From positions 1,922,001 to 1,986,000 of the forward strand of contig OZ252150.1 in assembly GCA_965248775.1 (NCBI GenBank): 64,000 bases of DNA, in the 5' to 3' direction. Source of the DNA: JBHHUI01 sp965248775 (lineage in GTDB: Bacteria > Chloroflexota > Anaerolineae > Anaerolineales > JBHHUI01). Position 1 is the first letter of the stretch, and each line of letters starts with the position of its first letter. Below the pieces are notes generated by a model, which did not search any database, was not told where the DNA came from, and saw only the letters and a list, made by a program, of their open reading frames with translations. Of the stretch, positions 18,312-27,217 are shown piece by piece. The translations under genes and the position numbers were made by a program.

Positions 18312-19827
18312 CTCGACTTTGTACATTTGGGGACTGATTTCTCATAAATAGAAAGGCAAGGTAAGCTGACCTTTGGATCAAGAAAGGTCGGAAAATGCTC
18401 ACCTTGCCCACGGACATTATAGACTTGCTAAAGCCCTTCGCGACAGTGTTCGAAAAGCGCACTTGGTGGAAAGCTCTGGTGCTTCTGGTCGGTTCGATCC
18501 TGACGCCGCACTTGCGGACGGTGACGGCTGCGCTGCGCGTAACCGAGTACTGCCGTACCCGGCAAGTGTGGGGCTGAGCAGTGCCGGTAATTTTGCGAAG
18601 TTTCACCACGTGCTCAATCGCGCGACCTGGTCGGCACGTAAGTTGAGCCAATTGTTGCTTGCGTTGCTTTTGCAGCACTTTGATTACGGTGACGAGACTT
18701 TGGTGTTTGGAATCGATGAAACTATCGAACGTCGCTGGGGTCGTCGTATCAAGGCGCGCGGCATCTATCGCGACGCCGTGCGTTCGAGCGGGGGTCACTT
18801 CGTGAAGGCCAGCGGCTTGCGCTGGATCAGCCTGATGTGGCTTGTACACATTCCATGGGCGATACGCGTGTGGGCGCTGCCAGTGTTTACACTGTTGGCG
18901 CCTTCTCAGCGATATTATGCGGACAAAGCGCGCGCTCATAAAACGGTACTCGACTGGGCGCGCCAAATGGTCTTCCAGCTGCGCCGCTGGTTGCCCAGCC
19001 GAAAGTTGGTGCTTGTGGCCGACAATAGCTACGCCGCGCTGGAATTCCTGCATGCCTGTCAGTCGCTCTCCGAGCCGGTGGCGGTCGTCACACGTCTGCG
19101 TCTGGACGCAGCCCTGTATCAACCGGCACCGCCGCGCAAGCCCGAACAGCTCGGCCGGCCACGGCGCACCCAGTCCAGTGGGGCCTGGGTCACTGGAAGG
19201 GGGCCCGCTTACCCACATTGCAAGCCCGGCTGAACGACCCGGAAACGGCTTGGACGAAGACCACGGTCGCCTGGTACAGCAACAAACAACGCACGGTAGA
19301 AATCACCGCCGGCACGGCGGTCTGGTATCACGGCGGGATGCCCACTGTGCCGCTGCGCTGGGTTCTCATCCGCGACCCGGAGGACAAATTCAAGCCGCAA
19401 GCTTTGCTGTGCACGGACCGCTGGGCTGACCCGGTACAGGTCATCACCTGGTTCGTACAACGCGGGCAGCTGGAAGTCACGTTCGAAGAAGTGCGCGCCC
19501 ACCTCGGAGTTGAGACACAGCGCCAGTGGTCCGATGCCGCCATCGCGCGCGTCACGCCGGTGCTGCTAGGACTGTTTTCCTGGATCACGCTGGCGGCTCA
19601 CAAGTTGCATGTGCATGACCCAATCCCTGTGCGAACGGCTGCCTGGTATGCCAAACCTTTGCCAACATTCTCTGATGCAATCGCAACTGTGCGGCGTGAA
19701 CTCTGGCCGATGGCAAGTGGTTTTTCCATGTCGCCGTCGCAGCCCGATATCGTAAAAGTCCCGCGCGCATTGCTCGATTCTCTGCTAAATATGGCTTGTT
19801 ACGCTACTTGAAACGTACAAAGTCGAG
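18312..19827 (+). mobile_element. IS701-like insertion sequence, copy 1 (1516 bp), target CTGAG
   Basis: The ends are CTCGACTTTGTAC and GTACAAAGTCGAG. The flanking direct repeat is CTGAG (18307-18311 and 19828-19832). A near-identical element of equal length lies at 44443-45958 with CTCAG duplications. It is inserted in the FGE domain of the caspase-FGE gene. Confidence 0.9.
18395..19811 (+). pseudogene. IS701-like (DDE_5) transposase in three frames, copy 1
   Basis: Conserved blocks run through three successive frames. MLTLPTDIIDLLKPF to TAALRV is in frame of 18395. GLSSAGNFAKFHHVLNRATW, FGIDETIERRWG (first Asp), GGHFVKASGLRWISLMWL and VLVADNSYA (second Asp) to GRPRR follow in the second. 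KGARLPTLQARLNDP to EVTFEEVRAHLGVETQRQWSD (Glu) and the end are in the third. About 29 nt and about 32 nt of extra sequence separate the blocks. Both copies of the element have identical breaks, so it has moved in this state, either mobilised in trans or using an unknown bypass. Confidence 0.75.
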
Positions 19828-21546
19828 CTGAGGTCGGTCCGCTTGGGTTCTCTGACGGCGAACTGGCGTAATAGCCTTCGTCGTACCAGTCCGCTACCCA
19901 CTCCCACACGTTCCCGGCCATGTCGAGCACACCGTTTGGACCGGAACCGCGCGGATAATTACCCACAGGTGCAGTGTCAGAGTGACCGTCGTTGCTATCT
20001 TGATCGGCGCCGTCAAATCCACAATTGACATCGCAATAGTTCAGCAGGCCTCCATCAAAAGTGTCCCCCCATGGATAGACGCGCCCGTCATCGCCGCGAG
20101 CGGCCTTTTCCCATTCGGCCTCCGTAGGCAAGCGGTCCCCACGCCATTCGCAAAAAGTATTTGCGTCTTTCCAGCTTACCCATATGACAGGGTAACTATT
20201 AAACTCCGAAGCGTAATAGTAGGAATCGCGAGTGTAAGAACTCGTGTCAGCAGGCGAATCACACGCACCGGCGTCCACGCATTGATTATACTGCGCGTTC
20301 GTCACTTCGGTATCGTCAATGTAATAGTCATCCAACGTTACCGTGTGCATTGGGCTTTCGTCATCGTCGCCATCCGCGCTCCCCATCTCGAACGGACCGG
20401 CGGATATCAGCACCATCTCCGAGCCGTCGGCCGAGGTGATGACTTCAAGCAGATTGGTGGGTGCTTCTGTAGATTCGGTCAGCTTGGAGGGTGTTGTGGT
20501 AGATTCAGGCAGATTGGGAGTCGGGACCAATGTTGCTATAGGTAGCACAAGTGTATCAGTTGGCGCTTCAGTAGCAGTTTCACTTCTGTTAAAGTAGGCG
20601 ACGCCGGCCCAGACGAGCAAACCGAGCACCAGCACACCCCCAACCACAAGCGCGCCTCCTCCCAAAATGAGCGAACTCGGCTTGATCTCGCTGTGGGATT
20701 GCTCAACGGGCTGCCGTGCGGCCACCGTTTTCTCGGCGGCCATCCTTTCTGCCTTAACCTTTTCTGATGCTATTCGCTCCGATTCGACTTTCTCTTGTGC
20801 CATTCTTTCAGCCGCTGCCTTTTCAGTGGCCTTCCTCTCAGCATCAGCTTTTTCAGCGGCCAATCGTTCGGCCTCCGCCTTTTCTGCGGCTATTCGCTCC
20901 ACCTCCGCCTTCTCTGCGACTATTCGCTCCGCCTCTGTCTTCTCTGCATCTATTCGTTCAGCTTCTGCACGCTCTGCTTCGGCAGCAATTCGTTCCGCCT
21001 CCACTCTTTCAGCCGTCAATCGATCGGCCTCAGCACGCTTTTCGTCAGATGCGACCCGCTCCGCTTCGGCAGCCTTTCGTTCAGCCTCCGCCTTCTCTGC
21101 GGCTATTCGCTCCGCCTCCGCCTTCTCTGCAGCTATTCGGTCAGCTTCTGCACGCTCTGCTTCGGCCTCTTTAGCTACCAGTCGTTTGGCTTCAGTCTCT
21201 TCTGATACGCGCTGCGCCTCTGCATATATTGCCAGGCACTCGGCAGCAAAAGTCGAGACTTGGCGACTGTCGTCGTTTGTCATGAGTTCCAGGGCTGCCC
21301 GCGCTGCAACCGCTACGCGTTTGTCGGCGCTACCCAACATTCGCGCCAGTTCACGTACCGCTCCCTCGCGTTCCCAGCGCAAGTGACTCCTGATTGTCTC
21401 CTGCAGCTCGGCGGGCAAATCGGCCGACTTAACAACCGGGTTTGGATTGCGGGCAATGACAAGTCTCCCCTGCTGCTTGTAGGCCCACTTGCCCGGCGTC
21501 TGCTTTGGCGTCTCGTTCACCACGTGGGCATACACATACTCGTATA
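19828..21546 (-). pseudogene. Middle part of caspase-FGE gene: linker, coiled coil, TM and FGE domain
   Basis: Reading from the ISAzo13 edge, the protein starts with EYVYAHVVNETPKQTPGKW, a normal continuation of bacterial caspase-family proteins. A helical HEAT-like region follows (near 25-85). Then comes a roughly 190-residue charged coiled coil built of AEAERIAAEKAEAER-type units, then one membrane helix (LILGGGALVVGGVLVLGLLVWAGVAYF in parts). A Thr/Pro-rich linker precedes the FGE/SUMF1 domain: EMVLISAGPFEMGSADGD, DTEVTNAQYNQC, PVIWVSWKDANTFCEW, LPTEAEWEKAARG and NGVLDMAGNVWEWVADWY. The domain is cut at GPTS by the IS701-like element. The membrane helix implies a cytosolic caspase and coiled coil with an outside-facing FGE sensor-like domain, or the reverse topology. 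Confidence 0.88.
20770..21220 (-). repeat. Degenerate 21/24/33-bp repeats encoding the AEAER coiled coil
   Basis: The DNA alternates copies of a unit reading GCxGAGGCGGAGCGAATAGC on the minus strand, giving heptad-like Glu/Ala/Lys/Arg residues. Copies are near-identical in places, implying slippage or recombination-driven length variation. Confidence 0.7.
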
Positions 21547-22875
21547 GGAATGAGAATTAAATAACTTGTGCAAATGGGAGAGCGCGGTAATTCCATTGGG
21601 GCAAGAAATCATCAAAGATAATGCGCATGTTGTCCCTGAAATCTGTGGCTACTTTACGACCGGTTTCGTAGACCTGGTCAATAACATGGACAAAAGCTTT
21701 CAGTCCGGTCTTGGTGCTGGTTTTTTCCATCAGTTCTTTGACGAGTTTGCGGCTGGTGAAGATCACGCCTTGGCAAGCGCGGGTAACATGCGGGAAGAAA
21801 CGGTGTTCGCTGGGGTTGTATTTCGAGCAATAGGGTGGATAGTGAGCAATGCGAATTTCGACCCCGATTTCATCGGCCAGTGCTTGCAAGTCTTGCTTGA
21901 AGATGTAGTAGCGGGAACTGTTACTCCCGCCGCCATCGCAAAGCACGAGAATAGAAGTGGCGTTGGGATAGTGGTAGTGGCCGTATGTGTACCACCAATG
22001 GCGAAAGCTATCGCAAGCGAATTCACTGGTATCATGACTGCCGCCGAGTTGGATGTAGCCGACATTGAGACGCAAGTCGTAGAGACTGTGAGGAATGCTG
22101 ACCCCAGCAGCATAGCTGTTGAAATCATGGTCATAAGTTTGCAGTTCTTCCAGGGTGTACAAATGTCCGTCTCGGTAGAAATTGCCCAGATATTCCTTTT
22201 TCTTGCTGTCCATGCTGACAATGGGATTGCCCGCCGCTTCGAATTCGGTCTTGAGCCGCGTGATGTTCTCAAATTGCTCGTTGCGGTTTTCAATCTCGGC
22301 CTTCAAACCGAGTTTCTTTTGCGCTTTTCGGCGGCGATAGTTGTGCTTCTGCAGCAACTTGCGCACCACATATTTGCTGACCACGATGTCGTGCTCGGCC
22401 CGCAACGCCGCAACAATCTCGCCCGGGGTCAGGTTCGTCCAGCGCACCCTCTCGTCCAGCGGGTCACCGGCTGTGTGCTCGCGCAACACTGCCAGGAACT
22501 TCTCAGCAAGTTGCGCCCCCCATGTGACGTAGTACGGTTTGCGTCCGCCGCCTGGCTTCCGAATGCGCTGCTCCACTTCGCCCTTGGGCAAGCCACTGAC
22601 TTCGCGGGCGCCTTTGCTCACCGTGTTGCGACTGCACCCCAACACCCGCGCAATGTAACTCCGTCCGCCGTGTCCAAATCTCAAGGCTTCGAAACCAGCA
22701 AAGCGACGCCCATCTTTCTCGTTCAAGCTGTTGTAAAAGCGGCGCATCATTTCTTCATGTTCGGGCGCATAGGGTTTCATCATGGCCTGCTGGCTAGTGT
22801 TCTGATGAAGCCAAGAGAATATCACTGCTTGCATCCGTTGTGAACCAACTGCCCAAATTATTTAATTCTCGTTCC
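21547..22875 (-). mobile_element. ISAzo13-like insertion sequence, copy A (1329 bp), target ATA
   Basis: The ends are GGAATGAGAATTAAATAA and TTATTTAATTCTCGTTCC, with one mismatch between arms. The 3-bp direct repeat ATA flanks it (21544-21546, 22876-22878). It splits the caspase-FGE gene. Copies B and C, at 25889 and 56348, have the same length. Confidence 0.9.
21557..22834 (-). CDS. ISAzo13-family-like transposase, copy A
   Basis: 425 residues. The N-terminal part has helix-turn-helix features (GGRSYIARVLGCSRNTVSKGARE). The DDE core shows VSMDSKKKEYLGNFY (first Asp), LVLCDGGGSNSSRYY (second Asp) and YCSKYNPSEHRFFPHVTRA (Asn/Glu region), the pattern of the ISAzo13 group (Rhodopirellula-type DDE transposases). 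The alternative start MMKPYAPEHEEMMRRFY, 17 residues in, is equally plausible. The copy differs from B by few residues (for instance Leu for Met in GDPxDERV). Confidence 0.9.
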   Translation of the reverse strand: MQAVIFSWLHQNTSQQAMMKPYAPEHEEMMRRFYNSLNEKDGRRFAGFEALRFGHGGRSYIARVLGCSRNTVSKGAREVSGLPKGEVEQRIRKPGGGRKPYYVTWGAQLAEKFLAVLREHTAGDPLDERVRWTNLTPGEIVAALRAEHDIVVSKYVVRKLLQKHNYRRRKAQKKLGLKAEIENRNEQFENITRLKTEFEAAGNPIVSMDSKKKEYLGNFYRDGHLYTLEELQTYDHDFNSYAAGVSIPHSLYDLRLNVGYIQLGGSHDTSEFACDSFRHWWYTYGHYHYPNATSILVLCDGGGSNSSRYYIFKQDLQALADEIGVEIRIAHYPPYCSKYNPSEHRFFPHVTRACQGVIFTSRKLVKELMEKTSTKTGLKAFVHVIDQVYETGRKVATDFRDNMRIIFDDFLPQWNYRALPFAQVI

Positions 22876-23521
22876 ATAATTCGTTGAGCGTGATACGGCC
22901 ATCGGCGTTGGCGTCCGCTTCCCCTGTTTGCAAACCCTGGATCAAGTAATGGGTGAAGACCGAGTTCTCGGCCTCGCCGATCACATCGTCGTCCTCCCAG
23001 GCGTATTGCGTCGAATCCGTTGCGGTCAGCACTACACGGCCGTAGCCGGTGCCCTCGAATGCGGTCGCCGTGCCTACGCTGGCCCCCGTCGCAGCCTTCG
23101 CGCCCTGTGCAAATGCACCGCTGTGACAGCAGTCGAGGATCAGCACCTGCCGCTGTGAGCGGCTACGGTCCATCTCGTGTGTGATGAAGGCAGCCGGCAC
23201 CGCCGTCGCACTCAGCAAGTCGTGCTCGGTGTCCTGGGCCGCCAGGTACAGGTTGCCGTGGTCATCTCGTACACCGTGGCCGGAGAAATACAGCAGCAGC
23301 AAATCATCGCGCTTCATCTTTGAAAAAAAGCGTGCAATCGCCAGACGGATGGTTGCTGACGACTCGTTGACAAGCGGAGTCACATCATTGAAACCGCCGA
23401 TCTCCGAGTCCTGCAATACCCCGACCAACGCGTCGACGTCAGCGTCGGGCGTCACGAGTTGCGAGAGGCTCGCGTCTTCGTATTCGCTGTTGCCGATGAT
23501 CAGGGCGAGTTTTCGACTCAT
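22876..23521 (-). pseudogene. Caspase-like (C14) N-terminal domain of caspase-FGE gene, cut by ISAzo13
   Basis: The start is the ATG at 23521 (MSRKLALIIGNSEYED). The caspase-hemoglobinase core has the catalytic His in LLLLYFSGHGVRDDHGNLYL (His82) and the catalytic Cys in RQVLILDCCHSGAF (Cys131/132). It ends with an EF-hand-like loop, DANADGRITLNEL, just before the IS. Removal of the IS and one ATA joins it to YEYVYAHVVNETP in frame. With the second IS also removed, the gene is 2499 bp, 832 residues. Without the C-terminal part, a truncated protease ending 3 codons into the IS could still be made. Related proteins act as effectors in bacterial conflict systems. An EACC1-like gene precedes it by 76 bp. 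Confidence 0.92.
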
Positions 23522-23597
23522 AGTCTCAGATGCCAAAAGAAAGTCGGTTTCGTGCTCGATATGAACAAACCACAATTGCTAGAAAAAATCGGGTATC

Positions 23598-24023
23598 TTA
23601 GTCCTGGTTGCTCTCTATCATTGTTCCTGTCATTGTTCCTGTCAGTGTATCCACCAGGCTTTTCAATTCCTCCGGAGACATTGACGCCGGCGAATACTCC
23701 ACTTCCAACGACCGATCTCCCCTCTGGGTCTTGATCTTCACCGTGCGGTTCTCCGCTCGCAGTGACCAGGATTTCAGGAACTCGACCAGCTTGGGCACGA
23801 CCGCCGGCAGGACGGCAATCGCCAGCGCGCCAATCGTCACGACCTCGGCGGACTTCGTACCGGTCGGTGCTTCACCCTCGCGCACCAGGTCGGCGGACTC
23901 GACCTCCAAATCCTTAATCTCCGCCAGGAGATTTCGCGCAAGACGGTCGATCTCATCAGCATCGGCGTCCTCAACTGCACCAATATGAATTGTCAGGTGG
24001 GCAGCTTTTGCTTCATTACTCAC
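23598..24023 (-). CDS. EACC1-like protein (effector-associated constant component 1)
   Basis: 141 residues from GTG at 24023, with AAGGAGG 7-8 bases upstream. The arrangement is an N-terminal strand-helix (HLTIHIGAVEDADADEIDRLARNLLAEIKDLEVESADL), a short loop (GEAPTGTKS), a hydrophobic helix (VVTIGALAIAVLPAVVPKLVEFLKSW) and a C-terminal strand pair (RTVKIKTQRGDRSLEVEYS) with a final helix. This matches the small EACC1 component described by Aravind and co-workers as a constant partner of caspase and other effectors in NTP-dependent conflict systems. Its adjacency to the caspase-FGE gene in the same orientation strongly supports this. It is probably a membrane-proximal adaptor between sensor and effector. 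It appears intact although its partner is broken. Confidence 0.78.
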   Translation of the reverse strand: MSNEAKAAHLTIHIGAVEDADADEIDRLARNLLAEIKDLEVESADLVREGEAPTGTKSAEVVTIGALAIAVLPAVVPKLVEFLKSWSLRAENRTVKIKTQRGDRSLEVEYSPASMSPEELKSLVDTLTGTMTGTMIESNQD

Positions 24024-24319
24024 AGTTCATCCTCCTTATCCCGAGGTAACAATCGACGGTGTCTGAATTATGGGGCGATTCCGGTACTGGGACAAGTGCG
24101 GAGCGAACCTTGTTCATTATCAAAATACTCAAGGCATGATGAACATTCTACCCAAGTTGGTCTATGGAGATAAAACAAGCGATTCAATGGGAGTCGCTAG
24201 AGTGCGGACTATGAAGAAGGATTCCAGGGAGAGATTGCGTTCTAGAGTATGGTGTATACAGGGGACGGAGCGAGCCCAAGGTTGAAAGAGATCACGGAAC
24301 AGGGTGCAGCGCCTTGTTT
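24024..24319. other. Region upstream of the EACC1-like gene, nothing coding recognised
   Basis: It must hold the promoter for the EACC1-caspase operon on the minus strand. Short ORFs on the plus strand show no conserved features. It is bordered on the right by the methyltransferase remnant. Confidence 0.3.
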
Positions 24320-24472
24320 GGCGTCACACGCTCCTTCAAGGAGCAGGCCGATCTACTAATCAACATTCCCTATGGGCGGAGCTTCCAACATTCACTGGGT
24401 ACAGCGGCCTCCGCTGAAGTCATCGGCTTCGAAGTGCTGCGTCAGCGCATTCCCAATATTACATCCAGCTAA
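24320..24472 (+). pseudogene. 3' remnant of an RlmB/TrmH-type methyltransferase gene
   Basis: 50 codons reading GVTRSFKEQADLLINIPYGR, SFQHSLGTAASAEVIGFEVL and RQR before TAA. This aligns with the last 50 codons of the intact methyltransferase gene at 17312-18070 at about 80 percent identity, with no upstream portion. Like the intact gene, its end faces an FGE-domain gene end about 75-100 bp away. It suggests an old duplication or an exchanged segment covering the methyltransferase end and an FGE gene end. Confidence 0.85.
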
Positions 24473-24546
24473 TGAATTATTTGTGTATTCCATCAGCGGC
24501 GAATGCATCACCATAGCCTCCCAAATTGAGATTAAGCATTCCAGAG

Positions 24547-25888
24547 TCACGGTGAGCGGGCGCAGCGAATTCCGACTGTGTCGAACGAGTCGGTAGGATC
24601 GGTCCAGAAACGGTTTGTGGTGCGCAATAGGAATCCGTTGGCGTACCATGAGCCGCCACGCATCAGTCGATCATCCCCAGAGGTCGGCCCTTGTGGATTC
24701 GCGGAATTCGAATTGGCATAGTAATTCTCTTCATACCAATCGACCACCCACTCCCACACATTGCCTGCCATATCGTGGACACCATATGAGCTGACTCCGA
24801 CAGGGTAGGATCCCACTGGAGCAGTGTCCGAATATCCATCGTCGTAATCGGTGTTTGACCAGTCCTCGCCACAGTTGCGATCACAAAAGTTGACCAAGCG
24901 GCCATCAAACCCATTGCTCCCTGGGTATAGGTGCCCAGCCGTCCCGCGCGCCGCCTTCTCCCACTCGGCCTCGGTCGGTAAACGGTCATTTCGCCACTCG
25001 CAGTAAGCCTTCGCGTCGTGCCAGCTCACATGGATTACGGGGTAGTTTTCGTATAGAGAGTTGCCATAATAACTGGCGCGGGTAGAGGAACTCACGGAAT
25101 TAGGCTCGTTGCACCTCCCAGCGTCCACACATAGTTGATACATTGCGTTCGTCACCTCGTACTGATCAATGTAGAAGTCGCCCAGCGTTATCGTGTGAAT
25201 CGGTTCCTCCACAGTGAACCAAAGCCGTTGACAATTTTCATCGGAATATGGTTCAAAAAGAATCTGGCATTCGACAAGCGCCACGTCTGCATCAGTGCCC
25301 ATTTCGAACGGCCCGACAGGCACAAGCACCATTGGTACCGCGGGGATGGCAGTAGCCGTGGGAGGCAAATCAGTTGCATTGGAGGGTGCTGTGGTGGACG
25401 CCACTTCTCCGCTGGCCTCCTCGGCTGGCACTTCAATCGGCGCTTGAGTGGTCACCCCAACAATAGCCGCCGTAGGTTCCGACGAAGGCTCAGTTGCAAA
25501 CCCCTCAGGTCTAAAAATTGCGATGCCAGCCCAAACGAGTAGCGCCAGGACGAGCAGGCCTCCGGCGGTGAGAGCACCCCCGCCCAGCACAAGCGAGCCC
25601 AATTTAAGTCTCCCACTATTTTGTTGATTAGCGAATGGAACAGCAGCACCTTCATCGGTTACAATCCTATTAATAGACTGATGAGGTGTCGGTGACTGTT
25701 GTGGTTGCTCGGCCGGAAGTGGTTTAGGCTGTGCGGGCGGCAATGGTTCAATCAGTTCCGGTGTTGGGTTAACCTCGGTCTGCCGCACCTTCGGCGGCGG
25801 TTCAACGAAGGTGGGGAGTGCATCAACAGACCGCTCACCAGCGGCCAAGTCACGCGCTAGATCGCCGGCGTTTCGGAAACGAGCCTTA
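24547..25888 (-). pseudogene. C-terminal part of Ser/Thr kinase-FGE gene (linker, TM, FGE domain)
   Basis: From the IS edge the frame reads ARFRNAGDLARDLAAGE (end of the kinase fold), then a Pro/Glu-rich linker, a membrane helix (LVLGGGALTAGGLLVLALLVWAGIAIF in parts) and a Thr/Ala/Pro linker. The FGE/SUMF1 domain follows: PMVLVPVGPFEMGTDAD, YEVTNAMYQLC, YPVIHVSWHDAKAYCEW, LPTEAEWEKAARG, YGVHDMAGNVWEWVVDWY, DRLMRGGSWYANGFLLR and TVGIRCARS. The TM and FGE parts clearly share ancestry with the caspase-FGE gene next door. The FGE is complete but separated from the kinase by ISAzo13 copy B. Confidence 0.88.
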
Positions 25889-27217
25889 GGAACGAGAATT
25901 AAATAATTTGGGCAGTTGGTTCACAACGGATGCAAGCAGTGATATTCTCTTGGCTTCATCAGAACACTAGCCAGCAGGCCATGATGAAACCCTATGCGCC
26001 CGAACATGAAGAAATGATGCGCCGCTTTTACAACAGCTTGAACGAGAAAGATGGGCGTCGCTTTGCTGGTTTCGAAGCCTTGAGATTTGGACACGGCGGA
26101 CGGAGTTACATTGCGCGGGTGTTGGGGTGCAGTCGCAACACGGTGAGCAAAGGCGCCCGCGAAGTCAGTGGCTTGCCCAAGGGCGAAGTGGAGCAGCGCA
26201 TTCGGAAGCCAGGCGGCGGACGCAAACCGTACTACGTCACATGGGGGGCGCAACTTGCTGAGAAGTTCCTGGCAGTGTTGCGCGAGCACACAGCCGGTGA
26301 CCCGATGGACGAGAGGGTGCGCTGGACGAACCTGACCCCGGGCGAGATTGTTGCAGCGTTGCGGGCCGAGCACGACATCGTGGTCAGCAAATATGTGGTG
26401 CGCAAGTTGCTGCAGAAGCACAACTATCGCCGCCGAAAAGCGCAAAAGAAACTCGGTTTGAAGGCCGAGATTGAAAACCGCAACGAGCAATTTGAGAACA
26501 TCACGCGGCTCAAGACCGAATTCGAAGCGGCGGGCAATCCCATTGTCAGCATGGACAGCAAGAAAAAGGAATATCTGGGCAATTTCTACCGAGACGGACA
26601 TTTGTACACCCTGGAAGAACTGCAAACTTATGACCATGATTTCAACAGCTATGCTGCTGGGGTCAGCATTCCTCACAGTCTCTACGACTTGCGTCTCAAT
26701 GTCGGCTACATCCAACTCGGCGGCAGTCATGATACCAGTGAATTCGCTTGCGATAGCTTTCGCCATTGGTGGTACACATACGGCCACTACCACTATCCCA
26801 ACGCCACTTCTATTCTCGTGCTTTGCGATGGCGGCGGGAGTAACAGTTCCCGCTACTACATCTTCAAGCAAGACTTGCAAGCACTGGCCGATGAAATCGG
26901 GGTCGAAATTCGCATTGCTCACTATCCACCCTATTGCTCGAAATACAACCCCAGCGAACACCGTTTCTTCCCGCATGTTACCCGCGCTTGCCAAGGCGTG
27001 ATCTTCACCAGCCGCAAACTCGTCAAAGAACTGATGGAAAAAACCAGCACCAAGACCGGACTGAAAGCTTTTGTCCATGTTATTGACCAGGTCTACGAAA
27101 CCGGTCGTAAAGTAGCCACAGATTTCAGGGACAACATGCGCATTATCTTTGATGATTTCTTGCCCCAATGGAATTACCGCGCTCTCCCATTTGCACAAGT
27201 TATTTAATTCTCATTCC
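25889..27217 (+). mobile_element. ISAzo13-like insertion sequence, copy B (1329 bp), target TTA
   Basis: The ends are GGAACGAGAATTAAATAA and TTATTTAATTCTCATTCC. The direct repeat TTA lies at 25886-25888 and 27218-27220. It separates the kinase and the linker-FGE halves. Removing it joins KDPKA to RFRNAGDLARDL in frame. Confidence 0.9.
25930..27207 (+). CDS. ISAzo13-family-like transposase, copy B
   Basis: 425 residues, almost identical to copy A, with the same catalytic blocks MDSKKKEYLG, LCDGGGSNSS and KYNPSEHRFF. All signatures are intact, so this copy should be active. Met replaces Leu in the GDPxDERV segment relative to copy A. Confidence 0.9.
   Translation: MQAVIFSWLHQNTSQQAMMKPYAPEHEEMMRRFYNSLNEKDGRRFAGFEALRFGHGGRSYIARVLGCSRNTVSKGAREVSGLPKGEVEQRIRKPGGGRKPYYVTWGAQLAEKFLAVLREHTAGDPMDERVRWTNLTPGEIVAALRAEHDIVVSKYVVRKLLQKHNYRRRKAQKKLGLKAEIENRNEQFENITRLKTEFEAAGNPIVSMDSKKKEYLGNFYRDGHLYTLEELQTYDHDFNSYAAGVSIPHSLYDLRLNVGYIQLGGSHDTSEFACDSFRHWWYTYGHYHYPNATSILVLCDGGGSNSSRYYIFKQDLQALADEIGVEIRIAHYPPYCSKYNPSEHRFFPHVTRACQGVIFTSRKLVKELMEKTSTKTGLKAFVHVIDQVYETGRKVATDFRDNMRIIFDDFLPQWNYRALPFAQVI

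Noticed and set aside
18373..19233. A start at 18373 for the IS701-like transposase
   Set aside because: This frame lacks the conserved N-terminal block (MLTLPTDIIDLLKPF), which is in the frame of 18395. The first 60 residues of the 286-codon ORF are therefore out of frame.
20667..21386. A 239-codon Ser/Ala-rich ORF antisense to the coiled coil of the caspase-FGE gene
   Set aside because: It is an antisense reading of the AEAER repeats; low-complexity FSAAIRSAS units have no independent support.
21566..22843. A 425-codon open frame exactly antisense to the ISAzo13 transposase, present in all three copies
   Set aside because: It mirrors the transposase frame codon for codon and has the composition of a reverse-complement shadow (many Val/Ala/Phe), no RBS and no domain. 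The transposase strand carries all catalytic motifs.
19828..25888. Possible diversity-generating retroelement using the FGE domains as variable proteins
   Set aside because: FGE/C-type-lectin folds are classical DGR targets, but no reverse transcriptase, template repeat or accessory gene was seen in the window.
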